A stretch of 64,000 nt of DNA, from NCBI GenBank assembly GCA_023678885.1, contig CM042962.1, positions 21,528,336 to 21,592,335 on the forward strand, written 5' to 3'. The translations under genes were made by a program, and so were the position numbers. A model generated the notes under the pieces. It saw nothing but the letters and a program-made list of their open reading frames with translations, was not told the origin of the DNA and made no database searches. Source of the DNA: Pogostemon cablin (Eukaryota > Streptophyta > Magnoliopsida > Lamiales > Lamiaceae). Positions 44,598 to 56,676 of the stretch are shown piece by piece (position 1 is the stretch's first letter; each line of letters starts with the position of its first letter).

Positions 44598-45405
44598 CTA
44601 CAAATATGCAATTAACTCAATTCATCTCCAAATAAAACAACCAAGAGGCATTAAGCTTCATATGCAATCAACACACTTCATTTCAAAGCAAAACAAGAGC
44701 TTCACTTTTATGATTTTCAATAAGCATAGAGTACATGGTCATCACATAGAATTCAAGTGCCCAGGTATTCATCAATCATCCCAAGACAAATAAGTATAAT
44801 GCATGCTTCAAATTCTTCAAAAAAATTTCACAATTTAACAAGTTCAAAGCATGCATTTTATACTCTCCACACAAGCTTTATACATGCACATTCTTCATTC
44901 CTCAACAATTTAGCATGCTTGGATACTTCCCATGTATGAGCATCACTTCAAATTTCATGAAGGCAATCACACACTTCTCACATAACACATTCCCAAGCTT
45001 ATTAATCACATTCCTCAAGTGTTAAGCCCAAATGCACAAAAATTTTCATTGAGGCATTTTAACAAACTCCTTGCGGGCATGAATTTCAAGTATCAATTTC
45101 AACATTTAAGAACATCACCTAAACTGCCCCAATCTTGTCCTACAATTCATAATAAACACAAGAACAACATGCATCTTACTCAATTACAACAAAAATCACA
45201 GATTGAACAAGCACTGTATGCATTTCACAGTTTTGCCCTAACTCAACTTCTTCAAGTTTCAATTAACTAAATTTTGGCCCAACATTCAACCAATCCATCA
45301 CCCATTCTTAAATATTGAAGCACTAACCCTATCCTTCCAATTACTAACAGATTCAACAAGATATTTGAAGTTTCAAACCACTATGAAATAGGGATTAGTA
45401 CTTAC
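44598..45405 (-). other. Putative intron before the env-like gene (element B)
   Basis: On the minus strand AAGATG|GTAAGTAC (donor at 45405) and TTGCATATTTGTAG|GTGAGAC (acceptor at 44598) are strong splice-site matches. The 808-bp interval is AT-rich, without coding signal. This mirrors 14198-14870 in element A. Confidence 0.5.
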
Positions 45406-45870
45406 CATCTTTTCTTCAAAAAAGGTCAAAAATGGCAGTTATGGACTGGGGCAAAAATTGTGGCCCAACATCGAACTCCGGCGGGAATTAAGGCAGCCGT
45501 GTGTGTGCAGTGTGTTATAAGAGAAAAATCAAAAGTGAAGTGTGTGAGAGTGAACAGGGGGGTCGAGTTTAAGAATCAGCCAACTGACATAAAAATTTGA
45601 TCGATTATTTGTGTTGCACGTCGAATTTTTATGCAGCCCGATTTTTACTTACCTGGTCAACTTTCACAAAAATTCGACTGAATTTTTATGTGGGGTGGTT
45701 GATTTTTATGCAAGTGTTGAATTTTCAACGCGCACCAATCTGCAGAGAAATTCGAACACTATCACGAAAATTCGAACGAATTTTCGTGAATTTATGCTCA
45801 AATTCGTGAAACTCACTGGAAGAAAAATTCTACTTGCATGCATTGAATTTTTATGACAGTCTCACCAAAA
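45406..45870 (-). promoter_or_regulatory. Internal promoter-like module and leader upstream of the env-like gene (element B)
   Basis: 45585-45860 is an array of TTCGA palindromes like those of its own LTR: TTCACAAAAATTCGACTG, and a perfect fold-back with arms CACGAAAATTCG and CGAATTTTCGTG around AA (45763-45788). On the minus strand it is followed by CTTAAACTCGACCCCCC (TATA-like position) and a CT-rich leader, then the donor at 45405. The layout equals that in element A, with a different palindrome sequence. Confidence 0.5.
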
Positions 45871-46293
45871 AATTTTTTTCCCCTATTTTCTCAATATTTA
45901 TCCAACATATCATCATATATGATCAAATGTATCCAAAAACTCAAGCTATAGATCAAAACATACACCAAAAACACAATCATGCTCATCAAGAAAAAATTTA
46001 ATTAACCACAAATTATGAGAAATCTATCAAATGCACAACGAGCAACCACAAACTACGAAACACACTCAAGTAGTGAGTCACACCATGTACTCTCTCCCCA
46101 AACTTAAATCCAAACATAAGTGGAGCATTTAAGTTTGCAAAAAGTGGTGGGACATACCCTCGAAGCATCTAACGTAGCACTTCTCGTAATCCAATTCTTT
46201 AATCTCCCTCGACAAGCGTGAACGACCTACACCATCAAAAATACAAACAACACATGAAAAACAAAAATAAAAGAAAAACCTACTCTACACGAA
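45871..46293 (-). promoter_or_regulatory. Spacer with internal polypurine tract after pol (element B)
   Basis: Mostly AT-rich non-coding sequence. On the minus strand GATTTAAGTTTGGGGAGAG (46110-46092) is followed by AGTACATGGTGTGACTCAC, matching the tract and following text at 13346-13380 in element A. Confidence 0.55.
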
Positions 46294-47657
46294 CTAATCA
46301 TTGGGCCCTTTGAGCTTCAACATGTTTCCTCCTAGAACTTCCGACACCTCAAACAGACCCATCCACTTAGACTTAAGCTTCTTCGGAAATAGTTTGAGTC
46401 TTGAATTAAAAATGAGCACTTTATCTCCAGGAGCAAATGTCTTCTCTTTCAACTTGGCATCATGCCACTTTTTCACTTTCTCCTTGTAAATGGTTGAGTT
46501 CTCATATGCCTTTTCACGAAACTCTTCCAACTATACCATCTTCAACAACCTTGCTTGTCCAGCTTCCTCTTCATCTATATTGAGCCTTTTAATTGTCCAA
46601 AAAGCATGGTGCTCTAACTCGATGGAAAGGTGACAAGCTTTTCCATACACCAATTGGTAAGAGAAAACACCTAGGATAGTTTTGAATGCCGTTCGATATA
46701 CCCACAGGGCATCATCGAGCTTCTCCGTCCAATCCTTTCTTCCCCCATTAATTGTCTTCTCCAAAACTAGCTTGATTTGGCGATTTGAAACTTCCGCCAA
46801 TCCATTTACTTGGGGATGATAAGGTGTGGTAATTCGGCGTTTGACTCCATACTTCTTCAAGAGCACTTCCATCAACTTGTTCACGAAATGTGTACCTCCA
46901 TCACTTACCAGAGCTCGTGGGCTCCAAATCGAGAAATTATGTTCCTTTTCAAGAATCTTTAAACAATAAAAGCATCATTCGTCTTCGTGGGAATCGCCTC
47001 CACCCACTTGGACACATAGTCCACAGCCAACAAGATATATAAGTACCCTTGAGAGGAAGGAAATGGGCCCATAAAGTCAATGTCCCATACATAAAAAATT
47101 TCCACTTCAATCCTCAAAGCCATAGGCATCTTATCCCTTTTTCCGATTCCTCCAACTCGTTGGCACCTATCACAATTATCCACAAACTTCTTAGCATCTC
47201 CAAATAAGGTGGGCCACACAAATCCCGATTGAAGAACCTTTGCTCTCTTCTTGTGGTGACCAAAATGCCAACCACAAAGAGACGAATGACACAACTCTAA
47301 AATCCCTTTAATCTTCTCATTGGCTACACATCTCTGAATAACTCTATCCGCACAGGTTTTAAACAAGAATGGCTCATCCCACAAATACTTCTTCACTTCC
47401 ATGTAGAATTTCTTCAACTTGTATTCATTAAGAAGCTTGGGTCGAATGCCACAAGCAAGATAGTTCACATAATCGGCGTACCAAGAAGACGAACTAACCA
47501 TGAGAGCAAACACTTGGTCAACCTCTACCTTAAGGATCTCCTCATCCGGAAATTTATCACCAATCAGAGTCAAATCTTCATCCCCCTCTTCTCTTTCAAG
47601 TCTTGATAAGTGATCCGCTGTCATGTTTTCAACCATTTTCCTATCTTTAATCTCCAC
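46294..47657 (-). pseudogene. Element B integrase (decayed)
   Basis: The minus-strand frame 47657-46959 reads, after the RNase H end (MTADHLSRLEREEGDED), the zinc finger CHSSLCGWHFGHHKKR ... NCDRCQRVGGIG and the first catalytic block DIDFMGPFPSSQGYLY with DYVSKWVEAIPTKTNDA. A frame change near 46950 leads to SDGGTHFVNKLMEVLLKKYG and the Glu-bearing VNGLAEVSNRQIKLVLEK (46884-46531). Then a stop, and the C-terminal domain 46530-46294 (WHDAKLKEKTFAPGDKVLIF, LFEVSEVLGGNMLKLKGPN). All three catalytic acidic residues appear present, unlike in A. No chromodomain. Confidence 0.88.
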
Positions 47658-49367
47658 ATCGAACTCTTGTAGGAGTAATACCTACCGAATCAAACTTGGC
47701 TTAGCGTCCTTTTTGTTCATTAGATACTTGATGGTCGCATGATCAGTGAAGACTATCGTTCGAGTACCAACTAAGTAGGGGCAAACTTTTCAAAGGCATA
47801 GACCACCGCTAGAAATTCCTTTTCTATGGTTGTGTAGTTCACTTGGTAAGAATTCAATGTCTTAGAGACTTCTTCTCCTTTGTTTGCCCAAGCACCACTC
47901 CAATAGCTTGATCACTTGCATCATAATGCAACTCAAAGTGTACACTCCAATCCGGAGCTACAAGTATGGGAGATGAAATCAAATCCTCCTTGAGTACCTG
48001 AAACGAAGTAAGACAATCTTCATTAAATTTAAATATAGTATCCTTTTCAAGAAGTTTACAAAGTAGCTTAGCAATTTTTGAAAAATTCTTAATAAGGTGG
48101 TGATAGAAGCCTGCGTGGACTAAGAACGGTCTAACTCCCTTCTCACTAGTGGGAGGAGGAAGACGTTCTATGGCTACGACTTTTGCTCTATCTACTCTCA
48201 AGCCATGCTCCGAAATGTGGTGCCTTAACACGATTCCATCAGTAACCATAAAATGGAATTTCTCCTAATTAAGCAAAAGGTTTGTCTCCTCACAAAGCTG
48301 TAAAACAATAGATAGAATAATCAAGCAAAAATCATATGAAGAACCATAAACAGAGAAATTATCCATGAAAACCTCCGTGATGTTCTCTATCAACCCACCG
48401 AAAATGGTCATCATACATCTTTGAAACGTGGCTGGAGCATTGCACAAACCAAATGGCATCATCTTAAATGCAAATGTATCATAGGGACAAGTAAATGTTG
48501 TTTTATCTTGGTCTTCCGGGGCTATCAAAATTTGATAATACCCCGAGTAACCATCGAGAAAGCAATAATACTTATGTCCTGCTAGTCTATGAAGCATCTG
48601 ATCAATGAAAAGGAGTTGAAATGGTCTTTACGGGTGTTATCATTAAGTTTGCGGTAATCCACATAAACCCTCCAACCGGTGACAGTCCCCGTGGCAATTG
48701 TCTCATTCGTATCAGACCTCACGATGGTTATACTACCATTTTTTGCCACCACATGCAAATGACTCATGTATGGACTATCACTAATTGGAAAAATGATACC
48801 CGCATCAAGCCACTTCAACATTTTCTTTCTTACAACCTCTTGCATTATAGGATTAAGACGACTTTGGTTTTGCACACAAGATTTATCCTCTTCAACTAAA
48901 TGAATTTTATGCATGCATAGAGAGGGGCTTATACCTTTTAAGTCCTTAATGGACCAACCAATGGCGGATTTATGCTCTCTTAAGGCTCTCAATAACTTTT
49001 CCAATTCTAAATCATTTAAGGATGAAGATACAATTACCGAATAAGTGTCATTTTCTCCTAAGTACGCATACTTCAAGTGCTGCGGTAAAGGCTTTAACTC
49101 CTCCTTTTTATCTTCTTTTTCTTGTTCTTTAGGGTCCTCTTCAAGCTTATTTTCTAGCACTTCCCTTGCTTCTTCCAATGTTAGTTCACTACAACAATTC
49201 AAACAATGCAAATTATCAGTTATTTCATCATCATTAAAATAACAAGAAGAATTAGATAAATCAAAGGAGTAAGAGTGGCTCATTATGGATTCCAATGGAT
49301 CCTTGGAATGGAAACAATGTAGATGCTCTTCAAGAAGATCCTTCATCACGTCTACTCGTCTACACAC
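47658..49367 (-). pseudogene. Element B reverse transcriptase and RNase H
   Basis: The minus-strand frame 49367-48582 holds the linker, the RT fingers (SIKDLKGISPSLCMHKIHL, LKWLDAGIIFPISDSPYMS) and VDYRKLNDNTRKDHF. After a frame change, 48597-48265 holds YCFLDGYSGYYQILIAPEDQ, FKMMPFGLCNAPATFQRCMM and the catalytic block EVFMDNFSVYG, again with Asn for the second Asp. Connection and RNase H follow at 48249-47854 (GFYHHLIKNFSKIAKLL, YDASDQAIGVVLGQTKEKK) and, in broken frames, down to 47660. Confidence 0.9.
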
Positions 49368-49995
49368 TTCCTAGGATATCTCATAGCCTCTTTCAATGAG
49401 AACACCACTTCTTCTTTATTAACCCTTAAGATCAATTCCCCTTTCTCCATATCAATTAAGGCCTTTTCCGTGGCTAGAAATGGATGTCCAAGAATTAATG
49501 GAACATTTGAGTCTTCGTCCATATCTAAAACCACGAAATCAACGGGAATACAAATTTGCCAACCTTTACCAAAACATCCTCCACAATCCCCTTTGGATAC
49601 GTCATAGACCTATTAGCCAATTGAAGAGTGACCGATGTATGCTTGACCTCTCCAATGCCTAATTTCTTGAAAATCGACAAAGGCATTAAGTTGATACTTG
49701 CACCCAAGTCACATAGAGCGTTGTAGCTCTCATGCTTCCCCATCTCATACAGAATAGTAAAACTATCCGGATCTTTCAACTTAGATGAGAGCTTCTTTTG
49801 TAATATGGTGCTACACTCCTCCGTGAGATTCACCGTTTTATGCTCACCTAAGCTCTTCTTCTTTGCCAATATATCCTTCAAAAATTTTGCATAGTTGGGC
49901 ATTTGTAGAAGGGCATCCGCAAAAGGGATATTGATGTGGATCTTCTTTAGCATTTCCACAAATTTTGCAAAATTTTCATCTAAGCCTTTCTTCAA
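49352..49995 (-). pseudogene. Element B aspartic protease region
   Basis: The minus-strand frame 49995-49525 covers the end of gag-linker (KGLDENFAKFVEMLKKIHI) and the protease core with the intact active-site word ALCDLGASINLMPLSIFKK (about 49700-49715). It shifts frame near 49530 and continues in 49534-49352 with VPLILGHPFLATEKALIDME. The element A region 7886-8727 is its counterpart. Retropepsin-type fold is known for the family; one frameshift disables this copy. Confidence 0.87.
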
Positions 49996-49999
49996 GCAT

Positions 50000-52034
50000 C
50001 TCTGTGGAAATGGGATTGGTACGGGTAATTTAGGTATCCCCCGTTCATCCCATTCAAAGTATTCTTCCTTCTCCTTTCGTTTAACTTCCTTGCTTCTTTC
50101 TCACTTCTTTAGAGACTTCACTACTTCTTCCTCAAGTGTGGGGGTTACTTCATCATTTTTCTCAAGTCAATTTCCTTTCTCAGCCTCTTCTTCATCCTCA
50201 ACTACCATGGGCTCTCGTTCACATGCTACCTCCTCCACTTCCTTTGGCATCAGAGGTCTATCATATTTTGTTCCACTTCAAAGTACGATGGCCTTGCATT
50301 GCTCCTTAGGATTAGTGAAAATAGTAGAAGGAAATTTCCCTGGTTGATGAGCATCCCCCTTTTCACTTGCCATTTGGCTCATTTGCATCTCTAATACTTT
50401 AAATCTCCGACCATTCACTTCCTTCTCTTGCCTTCTTTCCTCTTTTTCCAATTTCCTCTCATCTTGCTCATACTTCATAAGTTCAAACATTTTACCCATT
50501 TTGTCCTCCACCGTAGCCTTTCCTTCACTATTTGGAGCTTTCTCTCCCACTTTGATCCTCGATGGAAGAGTAAGAGCGTTGCCTTGATTTCCGTAAGATA
50601 AATTTTCAAACCTACGAGGTTGGTGAAAGTTTCCACCAAAACCTCATTGGCCAAATCCTCCTTGTCTCGGTGGATAACCTCCGCCTTGGTGTCCAAAATT
50701 TCCTCCAAAGTTTCCTTGGAAGTTCCTTCCTTGCATGAAGGCAACTTCCTCGAGTGACATCTCGGGATTTCCCCAAGATTCTTGAAATCCTATGTTGGAG
50801 GTCATACCTTGGTGAGGTATTTGAGATGTATGCAACTGAATATTTGAACTTGGAAATGGCTGACTCATGATGGGCATAGGCATAGAGTTCTGAGACACTT
50901 GTAAATTAGCATTCATCCTCTTGAGTATCTCCGAGATAGCCTTTTCAGTGACATCTTCTTTCGGTGCTTCCATTTGTTTCATGCACACTTCCCCCATCTT
51001 TGCTATAATTTCTATCTCATACATCCCTGGAGAACGATCCAAAGGCCACTGTCCTGAGTTCAAAGCAATTTCTTCACAAATAGCTATAGCCCTCTCCAGT
51101 GTTTGCCCCAATATAGATCCTTCCGACAAAACATCAACAAGTATCCTCGAACCTCGATTCAATCCGGCTTAGAAAAATCATATTTCCTGATCCAGGGGGA
51201 ACCCATGTTGTGGACACATTCGAAGCATCTCCTTAAAGTAATCACATGCCTCACTAAAGGTTTCAAGAGGCAATTGCTTGAACTGTATGATTAAACCTTT
51301 CAAATACAATATTTTTTATGGTGGAAAGAACTTTTTCAAGAACCTCTGAGCTAACTCTCTCCATGTAGTGCAAGATCCCGGAGGTATAGTATTATACCAA
51401 GCCTTAGTTCGATCCCTTAATGAGAAGGAAAAGAGCTTTATCTTGATAACATCTTCACTCACTCCATTGATCTTAATGGTATTAGCTAACTCCATGAACT
51501 GAGATAAGTGAGCATTTGGGTCTTCCATTGCACCACCCCCAAACTGATTCGCTTGCACCATATTAATCAACCCCGTTTGTATCTTGAAATTATTGACATT
51601 TAATGGCGGCCCCATAGCATAATTTCCCACTTGTGGTAGGAAATGATCTCTAATATTCATGTCAACTCCATTATGCTTTTGAACTTGAGGTTGTTGCACT
51701 ACTGGAGGAGCTTGTGGATTATTCCTAGCCTTTTATTATGCTAGCAATTGTTGTATAATGGCTTGCAACTATTGGTTTTACAAGTAAACTTTTGGTGGAA
51801 ATTTGTTTGTTGCATATGCTCCGGATTCACTTGAACACCATGAGCATTTCCCACACCATGCTGGAAATTTCTTACATTCCCCTTTTCATCAACCCCATTG
51901 CCATTATCCTCATCCAATCCGTGATCCATTTGTTCCTCCGCTGGATATAACAACTCTCTCATTCTTCTTCTTAGTGTAGCCTCTAACTCAAAATCCAAAG
52001 GCTCGATAGATTGAGACCTTGAACGAGTGTGCAT
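50000..52034 (-). pseudogene. Element B gag (decayed, N-terminus present)
   Basis: The minus-strand ATG at 52034 (MHTRSRSQSIEPLDFELEA) is 127 bp after the PBS and is the likely start. It is followed by the gag core at 51699-51316 (VQANQFGGGAMEDPNAHLSQ, FSFSLRDRTKAWYNTIPPGS and TTWRELAQRFLKKFFPP), then 51162-50644 (ERAIAICEEIALNSGQWPL, LKRMNANLQVSQNSMPM) and the Gly/Asn-rich tail GRNFQGNFGGNFGHQGGGYP. The last part (50550-50278) is highly charged (KEERRQEKEVNGRRFKVLE). Frames change at about 51740, 51310 and 50640. No CCHC zinc knuckle is visible. Confidence 0.87.
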
Positions 52035-52160
52035 ACACCTACAAGATTCACCAAGTTAGATCACAAAACAACCAAAGTAAAAGAAAATAAAAAGAAAGCA
52101 AGTAAAAGTACTCATAGTAAAGCTAATTAAATGCAAACTCGTTACTCCTAATATTTAATC

Positions 52161-52180
52161 TCTCCCCGGCAACGGCGCCA
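52161..52180 (-). other. Primer binding site (tRNA-Asp type) of element B
   Basis: On the minus strand TGGCGCCGTTGCCGGGGAGA directly follows the 5' LTR end. This is the standard Athila-type site for tRNA-Asp. Confidence 0.93.
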
Positions 52181-52468
52181 TGAAATTAGACTCAATTTTG
52201 GTTTAAATTGACAAGAGTAAGCATACTATATCGTTTGTAGTGAGTGACCAAGTTTAAATATCGAACAAATGGAGATATAAATCTAGAGTGTATCCGTGTT
52301 TATTTTCAATCATACTTTATAGAAGTGATCGGATTTTTGAGTTTTGAAAATTGAAAAGAGTAATTTAACTATGAATTATCTAAGCAAGTAGCAAGTAAAA
52401 ACAATTAACAACTAAAGATGATCAAATCTTGTGTCAAGTAACCACATTCAAGGCTAACCACATTCAAG

Positions 52469-54660
52469 TTTTTTTACAAAATATATTGAGTGTTAAATTT
52501 ATAACAAAATCTATTTCACGCTATGTATAACAATCTAAAGAGGAAATGGATGCAAAATCTATTAACACTTTGCGCGAAATCTTGATGGAGTATGCGACAC
52601 TATCAGGTCAAGAATTTGGCCCCCATAAATCAAATGTTTTATTTGGAAAACATGTTCGACCTGAGATCAAAAGGAAGGTGATGACAGAGCTAGGGTTCTT
52701 GAAGGTGCTTTTCCCTTCAAGTACCTAGGAGCTCCTATCTTTATTGGATCCCCTAAAAGAGAGTACTTCCAACAATCAAAGGACGCTGTTCTTAGTAAAT
52801 TTCAACGTTGGAAGGGGAACACACTATCAATGGCTGGCCGTATATGTCTTGTAAATATGGTGATTCTTGCTATTAAAGTTCATGTAATGATGGCGTACAA
52901 GTGGCCTAGATACTTGTTAAAAAGAATTGAGGCGGCATGCATAAACTTTGTGTGGACGGGGGATGTGCACAAACAACACAGATTCACGGTGGGTTGGAAA
53001 AGGGTCTGTTGTCCAACCTCAGAAGGAGGGCTAGGTATTTGTTCGATCAGGGCAGCAAATGAATCCTACATAATGAAGTTTTCTTGGGAAATACTTGAAG
53101 GAAAGGGTCCTTTAGCTCTAACAAAAGGAAAATGGTTTGACAGGGAGGAGTTTAAAGGAAAATATGTTGTCTCGTCTATTAGAACACCATGTATGATGCA
53201 CATTCAAAGATTGAAAGAGGAGGAGGTCTGGGTGGCAGGTGAAAACTCTAAGGTCTGTTTTTTGTTAGATAACTGGATAGGGACCCCAATTGCAGACTTG
53301 GTGAATATTCCTTAGGAATTCAGACACAATTTTGATGACAAGAATGGTGATTATTTGCGTGATGAGTATTGACATTTCACTGACACAACTACTTTTCCAC
53401 ACATTGTGGAAGCAATCCTATCGGTTCATATATATATGTTGACGACTGTAGGTTTTGGAGCAAAACATTCCAAGGAAAGGTCACGTCGAACGCTGCTTAT
53501 ACTAATATCCGACCTGCACTCTTGAAAACTAATTGGGGCTCTTGGATATGGGCTGATTTCATTCATCCCAGAAGATCTATCATGGCTTGGAAGACAGTCT
53601 ATGGCATTCTCACTACTTGGGAACTTCTAATTCATCGGGGATACAAGCATTCATCTCGATGTTATCTTTGCAAAGAAGGGGAGAAAACGATGAAGCATTT
53701 ATTCTTAACATGTCCTATATCTTCTCTTGTTCTAAAAGGGATCCTTGCAGGGTTTGCTTTTGGCAATTCACTTCACACTGACCAGCCATTCTTTGGCTTC
53801 TTTTTGCAGGCTGTTAGTATCATTGAAAGCAAGCATGTCACAACACTATGAAGACTAGCATTTATTTCCTACTTGTGGATTATATGGCAGGAAAGAAACA
53901 CGATGATGAATGATGGATACAATGATGAAGGCGCAGGCAAAATGGTGAAAGTTTCAGGAATCTTGGTAGCTGTGTTCTCCATCATCAGAGAAGGTAACAA
54001 TTTTAATCTGGGAACGATGAACAACACGGTGGAATACTTATGCACATTGAGGTATTTTGGCATCACTGGAGTGCCAAAAAAGGCTCCCGCGATTGTTGTT
54101 GTTAGATGGCAGCCTCCAGCTGTAGGTTGGGTAATGGCTAACATTGACGACCATGCAAAGGGAAGCCCGAGAAGCATATCATGAGGAGGTTTTTCAGAAA
54201 TTGCCGAGGGTTCTCATGGGAGGGTTCTTATGTGGCTATGGACAAGGTTTTGCGTTCGAAGTTAAATTAGGAATTGCCTGTTTAGCTATTGAACTTGCTT
54301 ATAAAAAATGCTAGACAACGTTGTGGCTAGAGACTGATTCGATGTACGTCTTGAATGCTTTCATGATGGGGAAACCGATCATACCATGGCGATGGCTTCC
54401 TCGATGGTGGAGGGCAAAAAATCTTATTGCACAAATGGTATTCCATATATCCCATATCTATAGGGAGGGGAATGCAGCTCCAGATTCGCTGTCAACAATC
54501 GGAGGATCTTTTGCATGGCACGCGAATGCTTCATTGAATCTTTCTCATATTCTATTCACGCATATGAACATGGATTACTTTAGATTTAAATAAGTCTTCG
54601 TCATAACATCTTTGTAAACTCTTTGTACTTTTCTTTTACCTTTTATCAATAATACCATCT
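52469..54660 (+). pseudogene. 5'-truncated L1-type LINE: RT C-terminus, zf-RVT, RNase H
   Basis: On the plus strand: SINTLREILMEYATLSGQEF and HKSNVLFGKHV (from 52546), the end of the RT domain; then MAGRICLVNMVILAIKVHVM and the post-RT region to 53315 (RFTVGWKRVCCPTSEGGLG). At 53522-53851 there is the zf-RVT block, with SRCYLCKEGEKTMKHLFLTC (C-x2-C ... H-x4-C). An RNase H-like domain follows, with LETDSMYVLNAF and IYREGNAAPDSLS at 54321-54500; its stop is at 54591-54593. The 3' tail TTTACCTTTTATCAATAATACC is typical of plant L1, but has no A-run. Frame changes and stops are present. No target duplication can be found, since the insert is part of a larger replacement. Confidence 0.85.
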
Positions 54661-55452
54661 ATTAGCCCAACCAAATTACTAAACATGCTCAACAGACAAC
54701 TACCTACTTAACATGTACTGTAGTTGCCGGAATAATCTACGGGCCACCTCCGAACATCATCCTTCCACAATTCTTCTTCCATTCACTACACTTAACACAT
54801 CAAATTACACATAACCCATATCCAATTACATTAAAACACACTGATATGAACACTCAATTGTGGCAAGAAAGTAAATTTCACGCTCTTTGGCCGCTGTCAC
54901 CATTTGCTTGTGAAATAAATCACAGTCTCACCACCAATGTTGCACCGCAAATTGATACAGGTTGAATTTTGAATTGTGTAATCCCTTAGCTCAGAAATCA
55001 AACATAAACATGAAGAATCATCAAAACATCTCAAGGTTCGAGAAATCAACAAAATTACAATCGAGCCAAATCCATTGTTCATGAAAACGAGTGATTTGAG
55101 TGTGAATCTACCATTCATTATTAAGAATAATTATTATTATTTAGTTTGTGATTAGAAAAAAAATAAGATTTGTTGAAAACTCGAAATCATGGGAGATTTG
55201 AAAGAGGGGCAACCATTAACCCTTAAACAAATACCAGTTTCTCTCCAATATCCCCTTGTTTCTGAGCCAAAGAGGACCGGCAATGTGTACGGTTTGTGTA
55301 TGGGTATCCATCAGAGAGATATGTTTGGTTTATTTAGTGATTTGAATGGGCGTGCTTAGCAATTTAGGGTATTGATTTATAATTGGGGGCAAGGTTAAAA
55401 ATGTATTTTCAAAGTTAAATTTTTCAGATTTTGGGTGCCTTCAACAAAGTTT
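54661..55452. other. Unidentified sequence between the LINE tail and the LTR remainder
   Basis: No gene recognised. A weak minus-strand frame at 54897-55118 has no motif. 55191-55340 resembles genic 5' untranslated sequence in base composition. It belongs neither to the LTR nor to the LINE, so it came with the rearrangement or marks another insertion. Confidence 0.35.
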
Positions 55453-56401
55453 TCATAGATCATGTAAGAAATTCCAAAAATCACATCAATTAAACCATCT
55501 AAAATTCAGCAAATCCATAGATCCCTAATCCATCAAGTGGCTAGCTTCACAAGAGGTCTAGCCAACAACAAACATCATGAAAACATCAATACAATACTTA
55601 CAAACATCCATTATTGAAATAAAAACTAAGAAAATACAAATTAAAAGTAAGATCTCCCTATTTGGAACTTGGGTTGACTCTCTCCTTCAAGATGCACTCC
55701 TCCCTTCAACTGCCTCAATCCTCCATAGACATATGATGGGTAGATGAGAAAAGTGAAGATCCATGGTTAAAGGTGTGAAAATGGTGGAAAACGGAGTGAA
55801 ATTTGGGTTGAGATGGAAGTGTGTGTAGAAAATGGTGTGTAGCGAATGTCTTTCACGAAAATGGAGGGCTAGGGTTGATTCTCCAATCCAAACTTGGAGA
55901 AAAAGTAGCCAAATGGGGATTAAAACTGATTTTCTGGACAGGTGGCTACTTTCACAAAAATTCGACCGAATTTTTGTGAGGAACGTCGAATTTTTCGCTA
56001 GCCTGTAGAAAAATTCGACCCAATTTGTCTGTTGTTTGTCGAATTTTTCTGTCATTTTTCTCAGCCTCCGTTGCTCTTTTTCCCCTGTTTCTGCACAAAA
56101 ATTCGACCGAAAATTTGTTATGCTGGTCGAATTTTTGTGTCAGTTTACTATTCAATATTTTTGCATCATTTTCTCCATTTTTGCACGTTTTCTCTACCAT
56201 TACACCTGTATGTTCATATTTTGATGTTAGAAGCATATTTTCCACCTTTTTCTACCATATAAGAAACGAAACACAACACGAAAACAAACAAAACAAACAC
56301 AAAACAACCTAAAATCTAGGTGAATTCAACGAGATCACAAGATATTGCCTTAAGATAAATGTCAAATATTTTATAATTAAATTAAAGTAATCATATCTTA
56401 A

Positions 56402-56672
56402 GAGTTAATTGCAAGAAAAATCATGAACTTTCATTGCAAGAACAATCAAGATCTTTACTTGGTTACAAATTAATCCTCGCATTTGAAAAATTGCGAAAAA
56501 GATCTCAAACTTTAAGCATTGTTGCAAAACGCACTCAACAGGCAGACTTCAGTTGACTGTTAGGCGCAAATTGCATAAACTTTAAAGATCAGATCCTTTT
56601 TTTGTTAATTTACAAAACTTAAGATTAATTTGCAATACAAGAAAAGTTTATAGTTTTATATGCAATCAACCC
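56402..56672. mobile_element. MITE with GAGTTAATTGCA...TGCAATCAACCC ends
   Basis: Left end GAGTTAATTGCAAGAAAAAT and right end, reversed, GGGTTGATTGCATATAAAAC match at most positions. The interior has ATCATGAACTTTC-type words common to this kind of plant MITE. 271 bp, no coding region; target duplication not clear. Confidence 0.65.
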
Positions 56673-56676
56673 TATT

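Larger units (their letters stand above)
40286..56337 (-). mobile_element. Element B: full-length Athila-like Ty3/gypsy retrotransposon with a disrupted 5' LTR
   Basis: On the minus strand the order is 5' LTR (56337-52181, with foreign sequence inside), PBS (52180-52161), gag, protease, RT, RNase H, integrase, internal PPT, palindrome module, env-like gene, 3' untranslated region, hairpin, PPT (41870-41857) and 3' LTR (41856-40286). CAAGA flanks both outer ends (40281-40285, 56338-56342), a perfect target duplication. Protein sequences track element A throughout, so both are of one lineage; LTR palindrome arrays differ, so they are different families. Coding regions are less broken than in A but still have several frame changes. 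Confidence 0.95.
52181..56337 (-). repeat. 5' LTR of element B, with its centre replaced by foreign sequence
   Basis: 52181-52468 matches 40286-40608 of the 3' LTR except for a gap of about 40 bp (40550-40592), and 55453-56337 matches 41023-41856. The 414 bp in between (40609-41022) are missing here and about 2984 bp of other sequence are present. The outer end has the palindrome array (55950-56145) and the minus-strand start TGATCTCGTTGAATTCACC at 56337. Confidence 0.88.

Noticed and set aside
40286..56337. Elements A and B as remains of infectious retroviruses because of the env-like gene
   Set aside because: No signal peptide, furin-like site or transmembrane segment can be seen in either env-like region; the gene is only known to be a conserved third ORF of Athila elements.
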